Shown here in pieces: positions 34,080 through 42,162 of a stretch of 64,000 bases of DNA. The DNA is from JAYZAP01 sp964645285 (GTDB taxonomy: Bacteria; Pseudomonadota; Alphaproteobacteria; JAAXGF01), in contig CAZYDR010000002.1 in NCBI GenBank assembly GCA_964645285.1, positions 1 to 64,000 of the forward strand, written 5' to 3'. Both the position numbers and the translations under genes were made by a program. How positions within the stretch are numbered: position 1 is the stretch's first letter; the number at the start of each line of letters is the position of its first letter. A model generated the notes under the pieces. It was not told the DNA's origin, searched no databases, and saw only the letters and a program-made list of their open reading frames with translations.

Positions 34080-36338
34080 ATGAATTTCACCTACGTCTCG
34101 AATAGCCTGCCCTTGGTCGACGGCGCCGACAAGGCAGCTGGCAGGATTCTCTATACCGGCGACATGGCGCTCGACGGCATGCTGCATACCAAGCTTCTTT
34201 TGAGTCCGCGAGCCCATGCCCGGATCGAGTCGATCAACACGGCAAGAGCAATGGCGGAGCCGGGCGTGGTGGCCGTATTCACACACGAGAACACACCGCC
34301 CTTCCTCTATAACAGCGCACTGTGGGCCGAGGATCAGGAGTTTGTCGAGGATGAGCGATTATTCCCGCCGGTAGTCCGTTTCATCGGCGACCGCGTCGCC
34401 GCGGTCGTCGCCGAGACTGCCGAAATCGCTACGCGCGCGGTCGAGTTTATTGACATCATTTACCAGGACCTACCGCCTGTGTTCGATCCGGCGGAAGCGC
34501 TTGCCGCCCCGGCCGAGCCGGGCTTCGAGAGCCCGATTATCGAGGTCGCCGTCGAGTACGGCGATACGGACGACGGCTTCGCTGAGGCCGATCTAATCGT
34601 CGAGGACCACGTCCGCACACCGAAGACCCACCACAGCGCCATGGAAAACCATGTCTGCATCGCGCTGCCGGAGGCCGGCGGGATCACCAAAATTCTAACA
34701 CCCTGCCAGAACGTATTCGCCGCGCTTTTTGTCACCGCTAAAGCTCTCGGCGTTTCAAAGGAGGAACTTCGGGTCGTCAAGACACCGGTTGGCGGATCGT
34801 TCGGCGGCAAGTCGGAACCAATCCTTGAGCCGCTCTGTGCCCACTTCGCCAAGATTACCGGCCGGCCGGTAATCATCGAACTTGACCGGCGCGAGTCGAT
34901 CATCGCGACGCGGTCGCGCTCACGGGTTTTCGGCACGGTCAGGACGGCGGTCAATCGCGAGGGCCGCATTCTTGCCCGCGATCTCAATTGCATTAACGAT
35001 GCCGGCGCTTACGCGACCGGCAGTCCGCTGCTGGCGGCAAGTATGTCGCGGCGAGCCTTTCGACTCTACGATATCGCAAGCCAGCGTTACCGCTGCCGCG
35101 CGGTTTACACCAACACGCCGGTATCGGGTGCCTTCCGAGGCTATGGCTCGCCGCAAATTCACTCGATCACCGAGATCAACCTCGACCACGTGGCGCGGCG
35201 CCTTGACATCGACCCGGTCGCATTTCGTCTGAAAAACCTGATCCAACCCCATGCCGACGATCCCTTGGGCGGCCCCAGCGTCGGCAACGCCCGTATCATC
35301 GACTGTGTCCGCCAGGGCGCGCGAGCTTTTGGTTGGGAGAAACGGCGCCATCGGCAGACGGCTACGGACCGCGTCAAACGCGGTGTCGGTATGGCCTGCG
35401 GCAACCACACCAACGGCAATTTCGGTGCATTTCCAGAATTTTCGACCCAGACGTTACGGCTCGAGGAAAGCAATCAACTTGTCCTCAATGGCCCACTCCA
35501 TGACCTCGGTTGCGGTGCTGTCACGACAATCTCGCAGATCGTCGCCGAGGTCATGCAGATCGCGCCCGACAGGATACGGGTGACCGAAGGCGACACCGCG
35601 ACCCAGGAATACGACCAGGGAACGCGGGCCAGCCGGGTCACGCCCATATTCGGCGAATGCGCCCGGCGGGTGGCGGAGAAGCTTCGCGGCCGGGTACTCG
35701 ACGAAGCTGCCCTGGCGATGAACTGCGCGGCCAGCGACCTGATCATGGCGGACGGCCTGATCAAGCCGAAATACGGGCCGCAACGGCAACTCTCCTATGG
35801 CGAGGTGGCGCGTCTCTTCAAACAGCAGAACGGCGCCGACCTGGCCGAAACCGAAACCTTTCACGCGACCGCGAATCCAGGTTCCTACGCGGCCCATTTC
35901 GTGGCCGTCGAAGTCGATACCTTGACCGGCCGGGTCAAGGTTCTCGAAGTCCTGGCGGCGCACGATATTGGTCAGCCGCTCAACCGGCAGTTGGTCGAGG
36001 GACAGGTCCATGGCGGTATTCAAATGGGTATGGGCCTGGCACTGCTCGAGGATCTTGATATCGATGCCAGCGGCGCCACCAAGGGCGACAGCTTCGCGCG
36101 ATACCATCAGGTCAATGCGTCGGATATGCCGCCGGTCGAGGTGCTTCTGATTGACGAGATTGAGGACAGCGGTCCTTTCGGGGCCAAGGCGCTCGGTGAG
36201 ATCGCGGCCGTCCCTACTGCACCGGCTATCGTCAACGCCGTGAACCACGCCTTGGGGACCTCTCTTTGTGACTTGCCGCTGACACCGGAGCGGGTCGTGG
36301 CGGCGGTCCTCGAAGCAGCACCGCCTGGAGGAGCCTAA
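34080..36338 (+). CDS. Molybdenum hydroxylase, molybdopterin-binding large subunit
   Basis: A 752-residue member of the xanthine dehydrogenase family. An N-terminal aldehyde oxidase hammerhead domain (residues 15-125) is followed by the Moco-binding domain with VGGSFGGKSEP, GAFRGYGSPQIH, EGDTATQEYDQGTRASRVT, and the catalytic glutamate in FGAKALGEIAAVP. The AYxCSFR loop that marks true CO dehydrogenase is absent, so CO oxidation is not supported. Hydroxylation of a heteroaromatic ring or an aldehyde is the family's usual chemistry. The MttB-like gene follows three bases later. Confidence 0.9.
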   Translation: MNFTYVSNSLPLVDGADKAAGRILYTGDMALDGMLHTKLLLSPRAHARIESINTARAMAEPGVVAVFTHENTPPFLYNSALWAEDQEFVEDERLFPPVVRFIGDRVAAVVAETAEIATRAVEFIDIIYQDLPPVFDPAEALAAPAEPGFESPIIEVAVEYGDTDDGFAEADLIVEDHVRTPKTHHSAMENHVCIALPEAGGITKILTPCQNVFAALFVTAKALGVSKEELRVVKTPVGGSFGGKSEPILEPLCAHFAKITGRPVIIELDRRESIIATRSRSRVFGTVRTAVNREGRILARDLNCINDAGAYATGSPLLAASMSRRAFRLYDIASQRYRCRAVYTNTPVSGAFRGYGSPQIHSITEINLDHVARRLDIDPVAFRLKNLIQPHADDPLGGPSVGNARIIDCVRQGARAFGWEKRRHRQTATDRVKRGVGMACGNHTNGNFGAFPEFSTQTLRLEESNQLVLNGPLHDLGCGAVTTISQIVAEVMQIAPDRIRVTEGDTATQEYDQGTRASRVTPIFGECARRVAEKLRGRVLDEAALAMNCAASDLIMADGLIKPKYGPQRQLSYGEVARLFKQQNGADLAETETFHATANPGSYAAHFVAVEVDTLTGRVKVLEVLAAHDIGQPLNRQLVEGQVHGGIQMGMGLALLEDLDIDASGATKGDSFARYHQVNASDMPPVEVLLIDEIEDSGPFGAKALGEIAAVPTAPAIVNAVNHALGTSLCDLPLTPERVVAAVLEAAPPGGA

Positions 36339-36341
36339 CGC

Positions 36342-37928
36342 ATGACGGATGCCGCTGCTGCCAAGGCTACGAAACGTGGTTCTCGTCGCCGGGGCCGCGA
36401 GCAACGCGCGGCCGAGAGGCGCGCCACCAAGGCAACGCCTTCGACGAGCGGGGGATTTTCCGGTGGTGCTTTCAAACCGCTCAGCGCGCAGGAGGTTGCC
36501 CGGGTTCATGGGGCGGCGCTGGAGGTTCTCGAGACCATCGGGATCGGTGATCCAACCCAGGAACTGCTCGATATCGTACTGCCCAAGGGTTGTGTCGTGG
36601 GCCGGGGCGGCCGGCTCTGTTTCCCGGCCAGCCTCATGGAAGACATCCTGGCCATACCACAGCCCGATTTCACGGTCTTCGCCCGCGGCGGGCGGTCACC
36701 GGAGTGGGACGTTCATATTGGCGGCGACAAGGTCTATACGGCCATCGGCGCCGAGGCGGTGATGATCCTCGATGGGGAAACCCGCACCTACCGCCAGACC
36801 GTGCTGAGGGATCTTTACGACCTCGCGCGGTTCGCCGATGCCCTGGAAAACATCCACCTCGCCGGCCAGCAGGCCCATCTCCACGATGTTGAAGACATCC
36901 TTGAGCAGGACATCAACACCATCTATGCCCTGGCCGCAGGCACCGACAAGCCGTTCACTTGTTCCCTGCGCAACCGTGGCAACATCGCGCCGGCCCTCGA
37001 ACTCCTCGATATGATCGCCGGCGGCGCTGGACAGTTCGCCATCCGGCCGTTTTGCACCTTTGGGCCGATTGCCGTGATCTCGCCGTTGCGTTTCGAGGAA
37101 GACCGCCTCGGCATGCTGATCGATATCGCCCGAAGCGGATTGATGAACGATGCCTCAAACGCGCCCATGGCCGGGGCCACCGCTCCGGCTCCGCTGGCCG
37201 GCGTGCTGGTCCAGGGCACCGCCGAGATGCTCGCCACTATCGCCGTGATCAAACTGACCAATCCGGATTGTCCTGTGCTCTTCGCACCGTGGCCGTTCCT
37301 CGCCGATCTCCGCACCGGCGCCTTCGCCTCTGGGTCGGGCGAGAGCGCGGTGCTTGGCGCGGCCTATGCCCAGATGGGCAAGTTCTATGGCTATCCCACC
37401 AGCCATGGCGCCGGTATGACCGATGCCAAGATGCCCGACGCCCAGGCCGGATTCGAGAAGGCCTCGCTCGCCATGCTGGTTGGCCAGTCCGGGGCCAACC
37501 GCATCAAATGCGTCGCCGGTATGCTGGCCGGCATCAAATGCTGTTCCCTTGAATGCCTGGTCACCGACAACGATCTTCTCGGCGTGGTCTTGCGCAGTAT
37601 CCGCGGCATCGAGGTCACCGACGAGACACTCTCCGTCGAAACCATCCGTGATGTGGTGTTCGACACGGGGCATTATCTTGGCCATTCCCAGACCATGAAA
37701 TTCATGGAGACCGAGTACACCTATCCGTCGTTGTCCGACCGGACATCGACCGACGAATGGGAACTTGCCGGTTCGCCGAGCCTGTTCGAGCGGGCGCGGG
37801 AACGGACCAGGAAAATCTACGACAGCCATTACCCCCAGGTCATCGATCCGGCAACCGACGCCGCGATCCGCACCAAATTCCCCATCCACCTGGCCCGCGA
37901 GGACATGTCGCCCAAGGACAGTGGTTGA
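36342..37928 (+). CDS. MttB-superfamily (trimethylamine methyltransferase-like) protein, non-pyrrolysine
   Basis: A 528-residue protein of the MttB superfamily. After a basic, disordered N-terminus (residues 1-40) come the family TIM-barrel features: VARVHGAALEVLETIGIGDP, a central YPTSHGAGMTDAKMPDAQAG and the C-terminal FDTGHYLGHSQTMKFMETEY. The frame is open throughout with no internal TAG, so it is a pyrrolysine-free member like glycine-betaine methyltransferases. Known members demethylate quaternary or tertiary amines onto a corrinoid protein. No corrinoid protein is encoded nearby, so the acceptor is unclear. It is three bases behind the molybdenum enzyme and probably co-transcribed. Confidence 0.85.
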   Translation: MTDAAAAKATKRGSRRRGREQRAAERRATKATPSTSGGFSGGAFKPLSAQEVARVHGAALEVLETIGIGDPTQELLDIVLPKGCVVGRGGRLCFPASLMEDILAIPQPDFTVFARGGRSPEWDVHIGGDKVYTAIGAEAVMILDGETRTYRQTVLRDLYDLARFADALENIHLAGQQAHLHDVEDILEQDINTIYALAAGTDKPFTCSLRNRGNIAPALELLDMIAGGAGQFAIRPFCTFGPIAVISPLRFEEDRLGMLIDIARSGLMNDASNAPMAGATAPAPLAGVLVQGTAEMLATIAVIKLTNPDCPVLFAPWPFLADLRTGAFASGSGESAVLGAAYAQMGKFYGYPTSHGAGMTDAKMPDAQAGFEKASLAMLVGQSGANRIKCVAGMLAGIKCCSLECLVTDNDLLGVVLRSIRGIEVTDETLSVETIRDVVFDTGHYLGHSQTMKFMETEYTYPSLSDRTSTDEWELAGSPSLFERARERTRKIYDSHYPQVIDPATDAAIRTKFPIHLAREDMSPKDSG

Positions 37929-38025
37929 GTTTCGAAGAGGCTTGTCTCAGAAAGCCCTGGGGCTGATCATCGGCGCCAATCAATCGTGAGACTTGAAAAC
38001 AGCCGACTGCCCAGAGGAGCGCAGA

Positions 38026-38652
38026 ATGGAACAACAGCTAGCCACGCCCCGTCGCCGGGACCGCCAGGTCCGGGATGAAAACTGGATTCGGGAGATGTTG
38101 ACGTACTCGCTGTTTTGCACGGTCGCGACGGTCTTGGATGACCAGCCGTTCCTGCGCCCCTCCGCTTTCATTTATGTGGAGGCGGACCACGCCATATACA
38201 TTCACGGCGCCCACGCAGGGCGGGCTATCGACAACGTCAAGGAGGAGCCGCGGGTATGTCTCTGCGTATACGAAGTGGGAGCGTTTCGCATGGATGACTT
38301 CGCGTTTTCTTTTTATCAGGAACAAGCCGGCGTCATGGTTTTCGGCACCACATCAACCGTATTGGACAATGACAAGAAACATGCGGTCATGCAGGCGCTG
38401 ATGGAAAAGCACACGCCTCACCTGACGGTCGATGTGGATTATCGGCCGGCGAATTCGAAAGAGATTGACGTGACAACGGTCATTCGCATCGATATCGACC
38501 GGTGGTCCGGAAAGCTGAAGTGGACCGAGGAGCCCGAACGCGAGCGCTATTTCTATGAGGATGTCATTGGTGACAGGAAACCTCGATTGCCGTGGACCCA
38601 CGATATGAGCGATGACCCGCTGACCGCGGAATGGAAGAAGTCAGTGAAATAG
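38026..38652 (+). CDS. Pyridoxamine 5'-phosphate oxidase-fold protein
   Basis: A 208-residue split-barrel flavin-binding protein. The N-terminal half is typical: WIREMLTYSLFCTVATVLDDQPFLRP, HAIYIHGAHAGRAIDNVKEE and VCLCVYEVG. Family members bind FMN or F420 and reduce or sense varied substrates, so true PNPOx activity is not implied. The ATG at 38026 has GAGGAG six bases upstream; a longer frame starts at 37993 on TTG and is less likely. It is separated from the MttB-like gene by about 100 bases. Confidence 0.8.
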   Translation: MEQQLATPRRRDRQVRDENWIREMLTYSLFCTVATVLDDQPFLRPSAFIYVEADHAIYIHGAHAGRAIDNVKEEPRVCLCVYEVGAFRMDDFAFSFYQEQAGVMVFGTTSTVLDNDKKHAVMQALMEKHTPHLTVDVDYRPANSKEIDVTTVIRIDIDRWSGKLKWTEEPERERYFYEDVIGDRKPRLPWTHDMSDDPLTAEWKKSVK

Positions 38653-38705
38653 GTCAGTGCCCCGCGTTCTTGACGCCGAGGCGACATCGATTGAATGTGG
38701 CGACC

Positions 38706-39602
38706 ATGACAAAACTCAACATCGAACCTCTGAACAGTGACTTCGGCGCCCGGGTGACCGGGGTGGCGTTATCCGGCGACATTGAACCCGGCGCCATGGC
38801 GATGATCCGCGATGCCGTCGAGACCTACTCCATACTGTGTTTTTCCGACCAGGACATGAGTGACGAGAAGCAACTGGCGTTCACCCGCCTGCTGGGGGAG
38901 CCCGAGGCCGAGCATGTGACCTTTGGCTCGACCGGCGAGGTCATATATTTAGGCACCGTCGGCAACGTGGAGGATGACGGCTCCAAACGCGACAACGCTT
39001 ATGCCGGCACCCGTTATCAGACCGGAAATCAGCTATGGCATTCGGACTCGTCGTTCCGTGAGGTGCCGTCCGGCGCCTCGATTCTTCATGCCTATGAGGT
39101 GCCGGGCGAAGAGGGCGCCACCGAATTCGCCAGTATGCGAACCGCCTACGGGCGGCTGCCTGATGATCTCCGCGATACCATCGACCCACTGTACGTAATC
39201 TACGACTACGTGTTTTCGCGAAGCCAGGTCGCACCGGTCAATCCCAATCACGCCGCATCCCTGCCGCCGGTCATGCACAAACTGGTGCGGGAAAACCCGG
39301 CGAACGGCTTGAAGAACCATTTCGTTGGCTCCCACGCCCGATCTATCCCCGGCTGGTCCGGTATAGACAGCCGCCGCCTGCTCGATGATTTGCTTGAGCG
39401 CACGGTGGAGCCGGCCAACATCTATTCTCACGACTGGCAGGTCGGCGAGACGGTGATCTGGGACAACCGTTGTATCCTGCACCGGGGCACGGGCTATGAT
39501 GCCGACCGCTGGCGCCGCCGCCTGCGCCAGACCCGCGTTGTCGGCCATGAGCCCGGCATCATTCCCAACCCGGCCCGGACCGCGAAGGCTGACCAGACAT
39601 GA
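38706..39602 (+). CDS. TauD/TfdA family 2-oxoglutarate dioxygenase
   Basis: A 298-residue non-heme iron dioxygenase. The iron ligands sit in LWHSDSSFREVPSGAS (His and Asp) and the distal His in CILHRGTGYD, with the 2-oxoglutarate-binding Arg in RRRLRQTRVVGH. Relatives hydroxylate taurine, 2,4-D-type herbicides, gamma-butyrobetaine-like and other small acids. It starts MTKLNIEPLNSDFGARVTGV. The next gene begins four bases before its stop (ATGA). Its place in the cluster suggests oxidation of the same unknown compound. Confidence 0.87.
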   Translation: MTKLNIEPLNSDFGARVTGVALSGDIEPGAMAMIRDAVETYSILCFSDQDMSDEKQLAFTRLLGEPEAEHVTFGSTGEVIYLGTVGNVEDDGSKRDNAYAGTRYQTGNQLWHSDSSFREVPSGASILHAYEVPGEEGATEFASMRTAYGRLPDDLRDTIDPLYVIYDYVFSRSQVAPVNPNHAASLPPVMHKLVRENPANGLKNHFVGSHARSIPGWSGIDSRRLLDDLLERTVEPANIYSHDWQVGETVIWDNRCILHRGTGYDADRWRRRLRQTRVVGHEPGIIPNPARTAKADQT

Positions 39603-40637
39603 CGTCCTCCCGAACGCTCCCTGATTTTCGGATTGATCTTGATGGCGGCGGCGCGCCGCCGCCGGTGGAAGAAATCTGCGCCCGTTCCGCGCGGGACGGC
39701 GAGATACCAATCATCGACGTGAGCTCGCTCATTGCCACTTCACCGGACCAGGCCGAGGTAGCGCGACGGATCGCCGAGGCTTGTGAGCAGACCGGATTTT
39801 TTTGCCGTCGGCCACGGCATGCCCGACCGGGTGGTGGCGGACGCGTTCGGCCATGCGCGGTCGTTCTTCGAACAACCCGAGGCGGTCAAACAGGAGACGG
39901 CGGTGAACGCCGGCCAGCGCGGATACCGAAGATCCGGCACGGTCACTGTTCCGGGCAGTCCGCCGGATGCCAAGGAGATCTTCGATCTTGGTGTCGACCT
40001 GCCCGTGGGGGACCCGGATGTGGTCGCCAATAAGCCCATGCACGGCCCTAATCAGTGGCCGTTCCTGACCGGGTTTCGCGGCGCCTTGGAGACCTACTAC
40101 GATGCGGTTGTCGCTCTCGGCCAATCCCTGCTGCCGGGATTTGCCCAGGCGCTCGATCTGCCGGCGGACTTCTTTGCGCCCTTCCACCACAAGCCGTTCA
40201 TCACGTGGCGGGTCATGCGTTACCCGCCGACACCCGAAAGCCCCGGCCAGTTCGGCACCGCGCTACATACGGATTTCGGTACGCTCACCCTGCTTGCGCA
40301 GGATGACAAAGGCGGACTTGAAGTGCGGCTGCGCTCCGGCGAGTGGATCGAAGCGCCTCACGTCCCCGGATCGTTCATCGTCAATATCGGTGACTTGATG
40401 GCCTGCTGGACCAACGACCGTTTCACCTCGACGGCCCATCGGGTTACCAATCGATCCGGTGTTGATCCCTATTCGATTCCGTTATTTTTCAACCCGAGTT
40501 TCGATACGGTCGCCGAATGCTTGCCGAGCTGCCACACGGCGGAAAACCCAGCCCGCTACGAGCCCATCCACTACGGCCGGTATATCCAGGCGATCTACGG
40601 CCGTATCTTCCGGCGTGATGAAGGTGAGCCGGCCTAG
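39599..40637 (+). pseudogene. Isopenicillin-N-synthase-like 2-oxoglutarate/Fe(II) oxygenase, frameshifted at a T7 run
   Basis: Two frames together encode one protein of about 345 residues. The first frame gives the DIOX_N domain (IPIIDVSSLIATSPDQAEVA, ACEQTGFF). After a run of seven T at 39797-39803 the sense continues one base off as AVGHGMPDRVVADAFGHARS. Six T would restore a continuous TGFFAVGHG. The catalytic part is intact: HTDFGTLTLLAQDDKGGLEV with His and Asp, the distal His in TSTAHRV, and RSGVDPYSIPLFF. Loss of one T, by polymerase slippage or because the run was miscounted, gives a working gene. It begins on an ATGA overlap with the TauD gene. Confidence 0.8.
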
Positions 40638-40697
40638 GTCTGGCACTGGATCACAGTACTACGCTAATAATCGACGTCAGAGGAGCGACAGAACCAC

Positions 40698-41342
40698 ATG
40701 AAAATGGTCCGACTAGATTCCCCCGCCCAACTCGATATGGCCATTGGCGAGGCCATGTTCAGCCAACGCTCGATCCGCCGTCTCGACCGCGACCGGCCCA
40801 TCGATGACGCGAGTTTGAAGATCGTGCTGGACGCTGCCTCAAAGGCGCCCAACGGCGGCAATACCCAACCGGGGCGCTTTCTGGTCATCCGTGACCCCGG
40901 CAGCATCGCCGCCTTCGGCGATCTCTACTACGAGGCCTGGTGGGCCAAACGCAAGGACGCCTACGGGTGGCTGCCCGGCCACGACATACCGGCGGAGTCG
41001 CCCTACCGCATGGCGTCTCTACTGGCCGACGAACTGCGTCATGCGCCAGTGGTTGTTCTGGCCTTCGCCATGGGCGGCGGCGGGGCGAGTTCGGTGTTTC
41101 CCGGGGTTCAGAACCTGCTGCTGGCGGCCCGTGCTCTCGGTATCGGGTCGGTGCTGACGACCTTGCATCCGAGCGTCATGGACCGGGTCAACGAGATGTT
41201 CGCCGTGCCGGCCGAGGCGACCTTTCACTGTTGTATCCCGCTCGGTTATCCCCGAGGCAATTTCGGGCCGACCCAACGCTTTGCCACGGCGGATACCACC
41301 TACTGGGACCGCTGGGACGCCCGCCCACCCTGGTCGGATTGA
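40698..41342 (+). CDS. Nitroreductase family protein
   Basis: A 214-residue FMN-dependent oxidoreductase. It opens with the flavin-phosphate site FSQRSIRRLDRDRPIDDASL, followed by ASKAPNGGNTQPGRFLVIRD, and has the C-terminal VPAEATFHCCIPLGYPRGNFGPT. Members reduce nitro groups, quinones or other electron-poor substrates with NAD(P)H. The GAGGAG site is about 14 bases before the ATG. It lies 60 bases after the oxygenase pair, on the same strand, as the last probable gene of the catabolic cluster. Confidence 0.85.
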   Translation: MKMVRLDSPAQLDMAIGEAMFSQRSIRRLDRDRPIDDASLKIVLDAASKAPNGGNTQPGRFLVIRDPGSIAAFGDLYYEAWWAKRKDAYGWLPGHDIPAESPYRMASLLADELRHAPVVVLAFAMGGGGASSVFPGVQNLLLAARALGIGSVLTTLHPSVMDRVNEMFAVPAEATFHCCIPLGYPRGNFGPTQRFATADTTYWDRWDARPPWSD

Positions 41343-41368
41343 CGATCCCGCCCTAGGTTTGGGGAACC

Positions 41369-41791
41369 ATGATCCGCTTTGCCACCATCATACTATGCTT
41401 ATGGGCAACCGGGCTGTCGGCCCAGTCAGTCACCCTGTCGGACGACGACCGCCTGGTGATTCAGGCTGTCATCACGGACCAACTTGACGCCTTCCAGCGT
41501 GACGACTGGGCCGCCGCCTTCGCCCAGGCGACGCCCGATATTCAGGCCCGCTTCCAGACCGCCGCGAACTTCATGCGCATGGTGCGCGGCGCCTATCAGC
41601 CGGTCTATCGCCCGCGCCAGGTGGAATTTCGCGACGTGGTCGATTTTCACGGCGCCCCGGCCCAACGAGTCTTCCTGATCGGCCCCGATGGCGTCCCCGT
41701 CATCGCCCTCTACCCCATGGAGCGCCAGCCCGACGGCGGTTGGCGCATCAACGGCTGCTATCTGCTGCGCGCCGACGAGAACTCGGTGTAG
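41369..41791 (+). CDS. DUF4864 domain exported protein
   Basis: A 140-residue protein with a signal peptide (MIRFATIILCLWATGLSAQS) and a DUF4864 body (VIQAVITDQLDAFQRDDWAAAFAQATPDIQ), a nuclear-transport-factor-2-like fold. The function is unknown; secretion to the periplasm is likely. It starts 26 bases after the nitroreductase stop and could be on the same transcript, though similarity of function is not evident. The 3' end overlaps the convergent ASCH gene by 44 bases. Confidence 0.75.
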   Translation: MIRFATIILCLWATGLSAQSVTLSDDDRLVIQAVITDQLDAFQRDDWAAAFAQATPDIQARFQTAANFMRMVRGAYQPVYRPRQVEFRDVVDFHGAPAQRVFLIGPDGVPVIALYPMERQPDGGWRINGCYLLRADENSV

Positions 41792-42125
41792 GCGCGAGAT
41801 CGAGATACTCGAACTCGATGCGGTTGACTGGCGTGCCCGGCGCCACGCCATAGTGGCGGCAGAGCCTGGCGACGAAATCGTCGGGCGCCGTGTCCGACAT
41901 TCCTTCCGGAGCCATCTCGGCCACGGTTATTGCACCCAAGGGCTCCCGCCGCGTCGAGACGATGCGAATCAGGCCCAGGCGCTTGATCTTTTCTCCGCGC
42001 TTAAGGCCCCTGGATTTTTCGACGCCGCACACTACGTCACCGGGCTTCACGAACCGCCAGCCGAAGCGGCGCGTCACGGTCTTGCTTCGCGCCAGGAATT
42101 GCGGCGTCGTCATGGCGAAGCTCAT
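41748..42125 (-). CDS. ASCH-like domain protein
   Basis: A 125-residue protein starting MSFAMTTPQFLARSKTVTRR. The KTVTRRFGWRFVKPGDVVCG core and LGLIRIVSTRREPL strand are those of small phage-type ASCH/PUA-like proteins, which bind RNA or nucleotides. A C-terminal variable tail follows residue 100. It converges with the DUF4864 gene, overlapping its end by 44 bases, and the UroD-family gene on the same strand ends 37 bases upstream of it. I infer a nucleic-acid role only from the fold. Confidence 0.6.
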   Translation of the reverse strand: MSFAMTTPQFLARSKTVTRRFGWRFVKPGDVVCGVEKSRGLKRGEKIKRLGLIRIVSTRREPLGAITVAEMAPEGMSDTAPDDFVARLCRHYGVAPGTPVNRIEFEYLDLAPTPSSRRRAADSSR

Positions 42126-42162
42126 GTTGCGGGGCATCGGATATTTCTCATCGATGAACCTC

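Noticed and set aside
34080..36338. Aerobic CO dehydrogenase large subunit
   Set aside because: The active-site loop AYxCSFR is absent; GAFRGYGSPQ stands in the matching region, as in other molybdenum hydroxylases.
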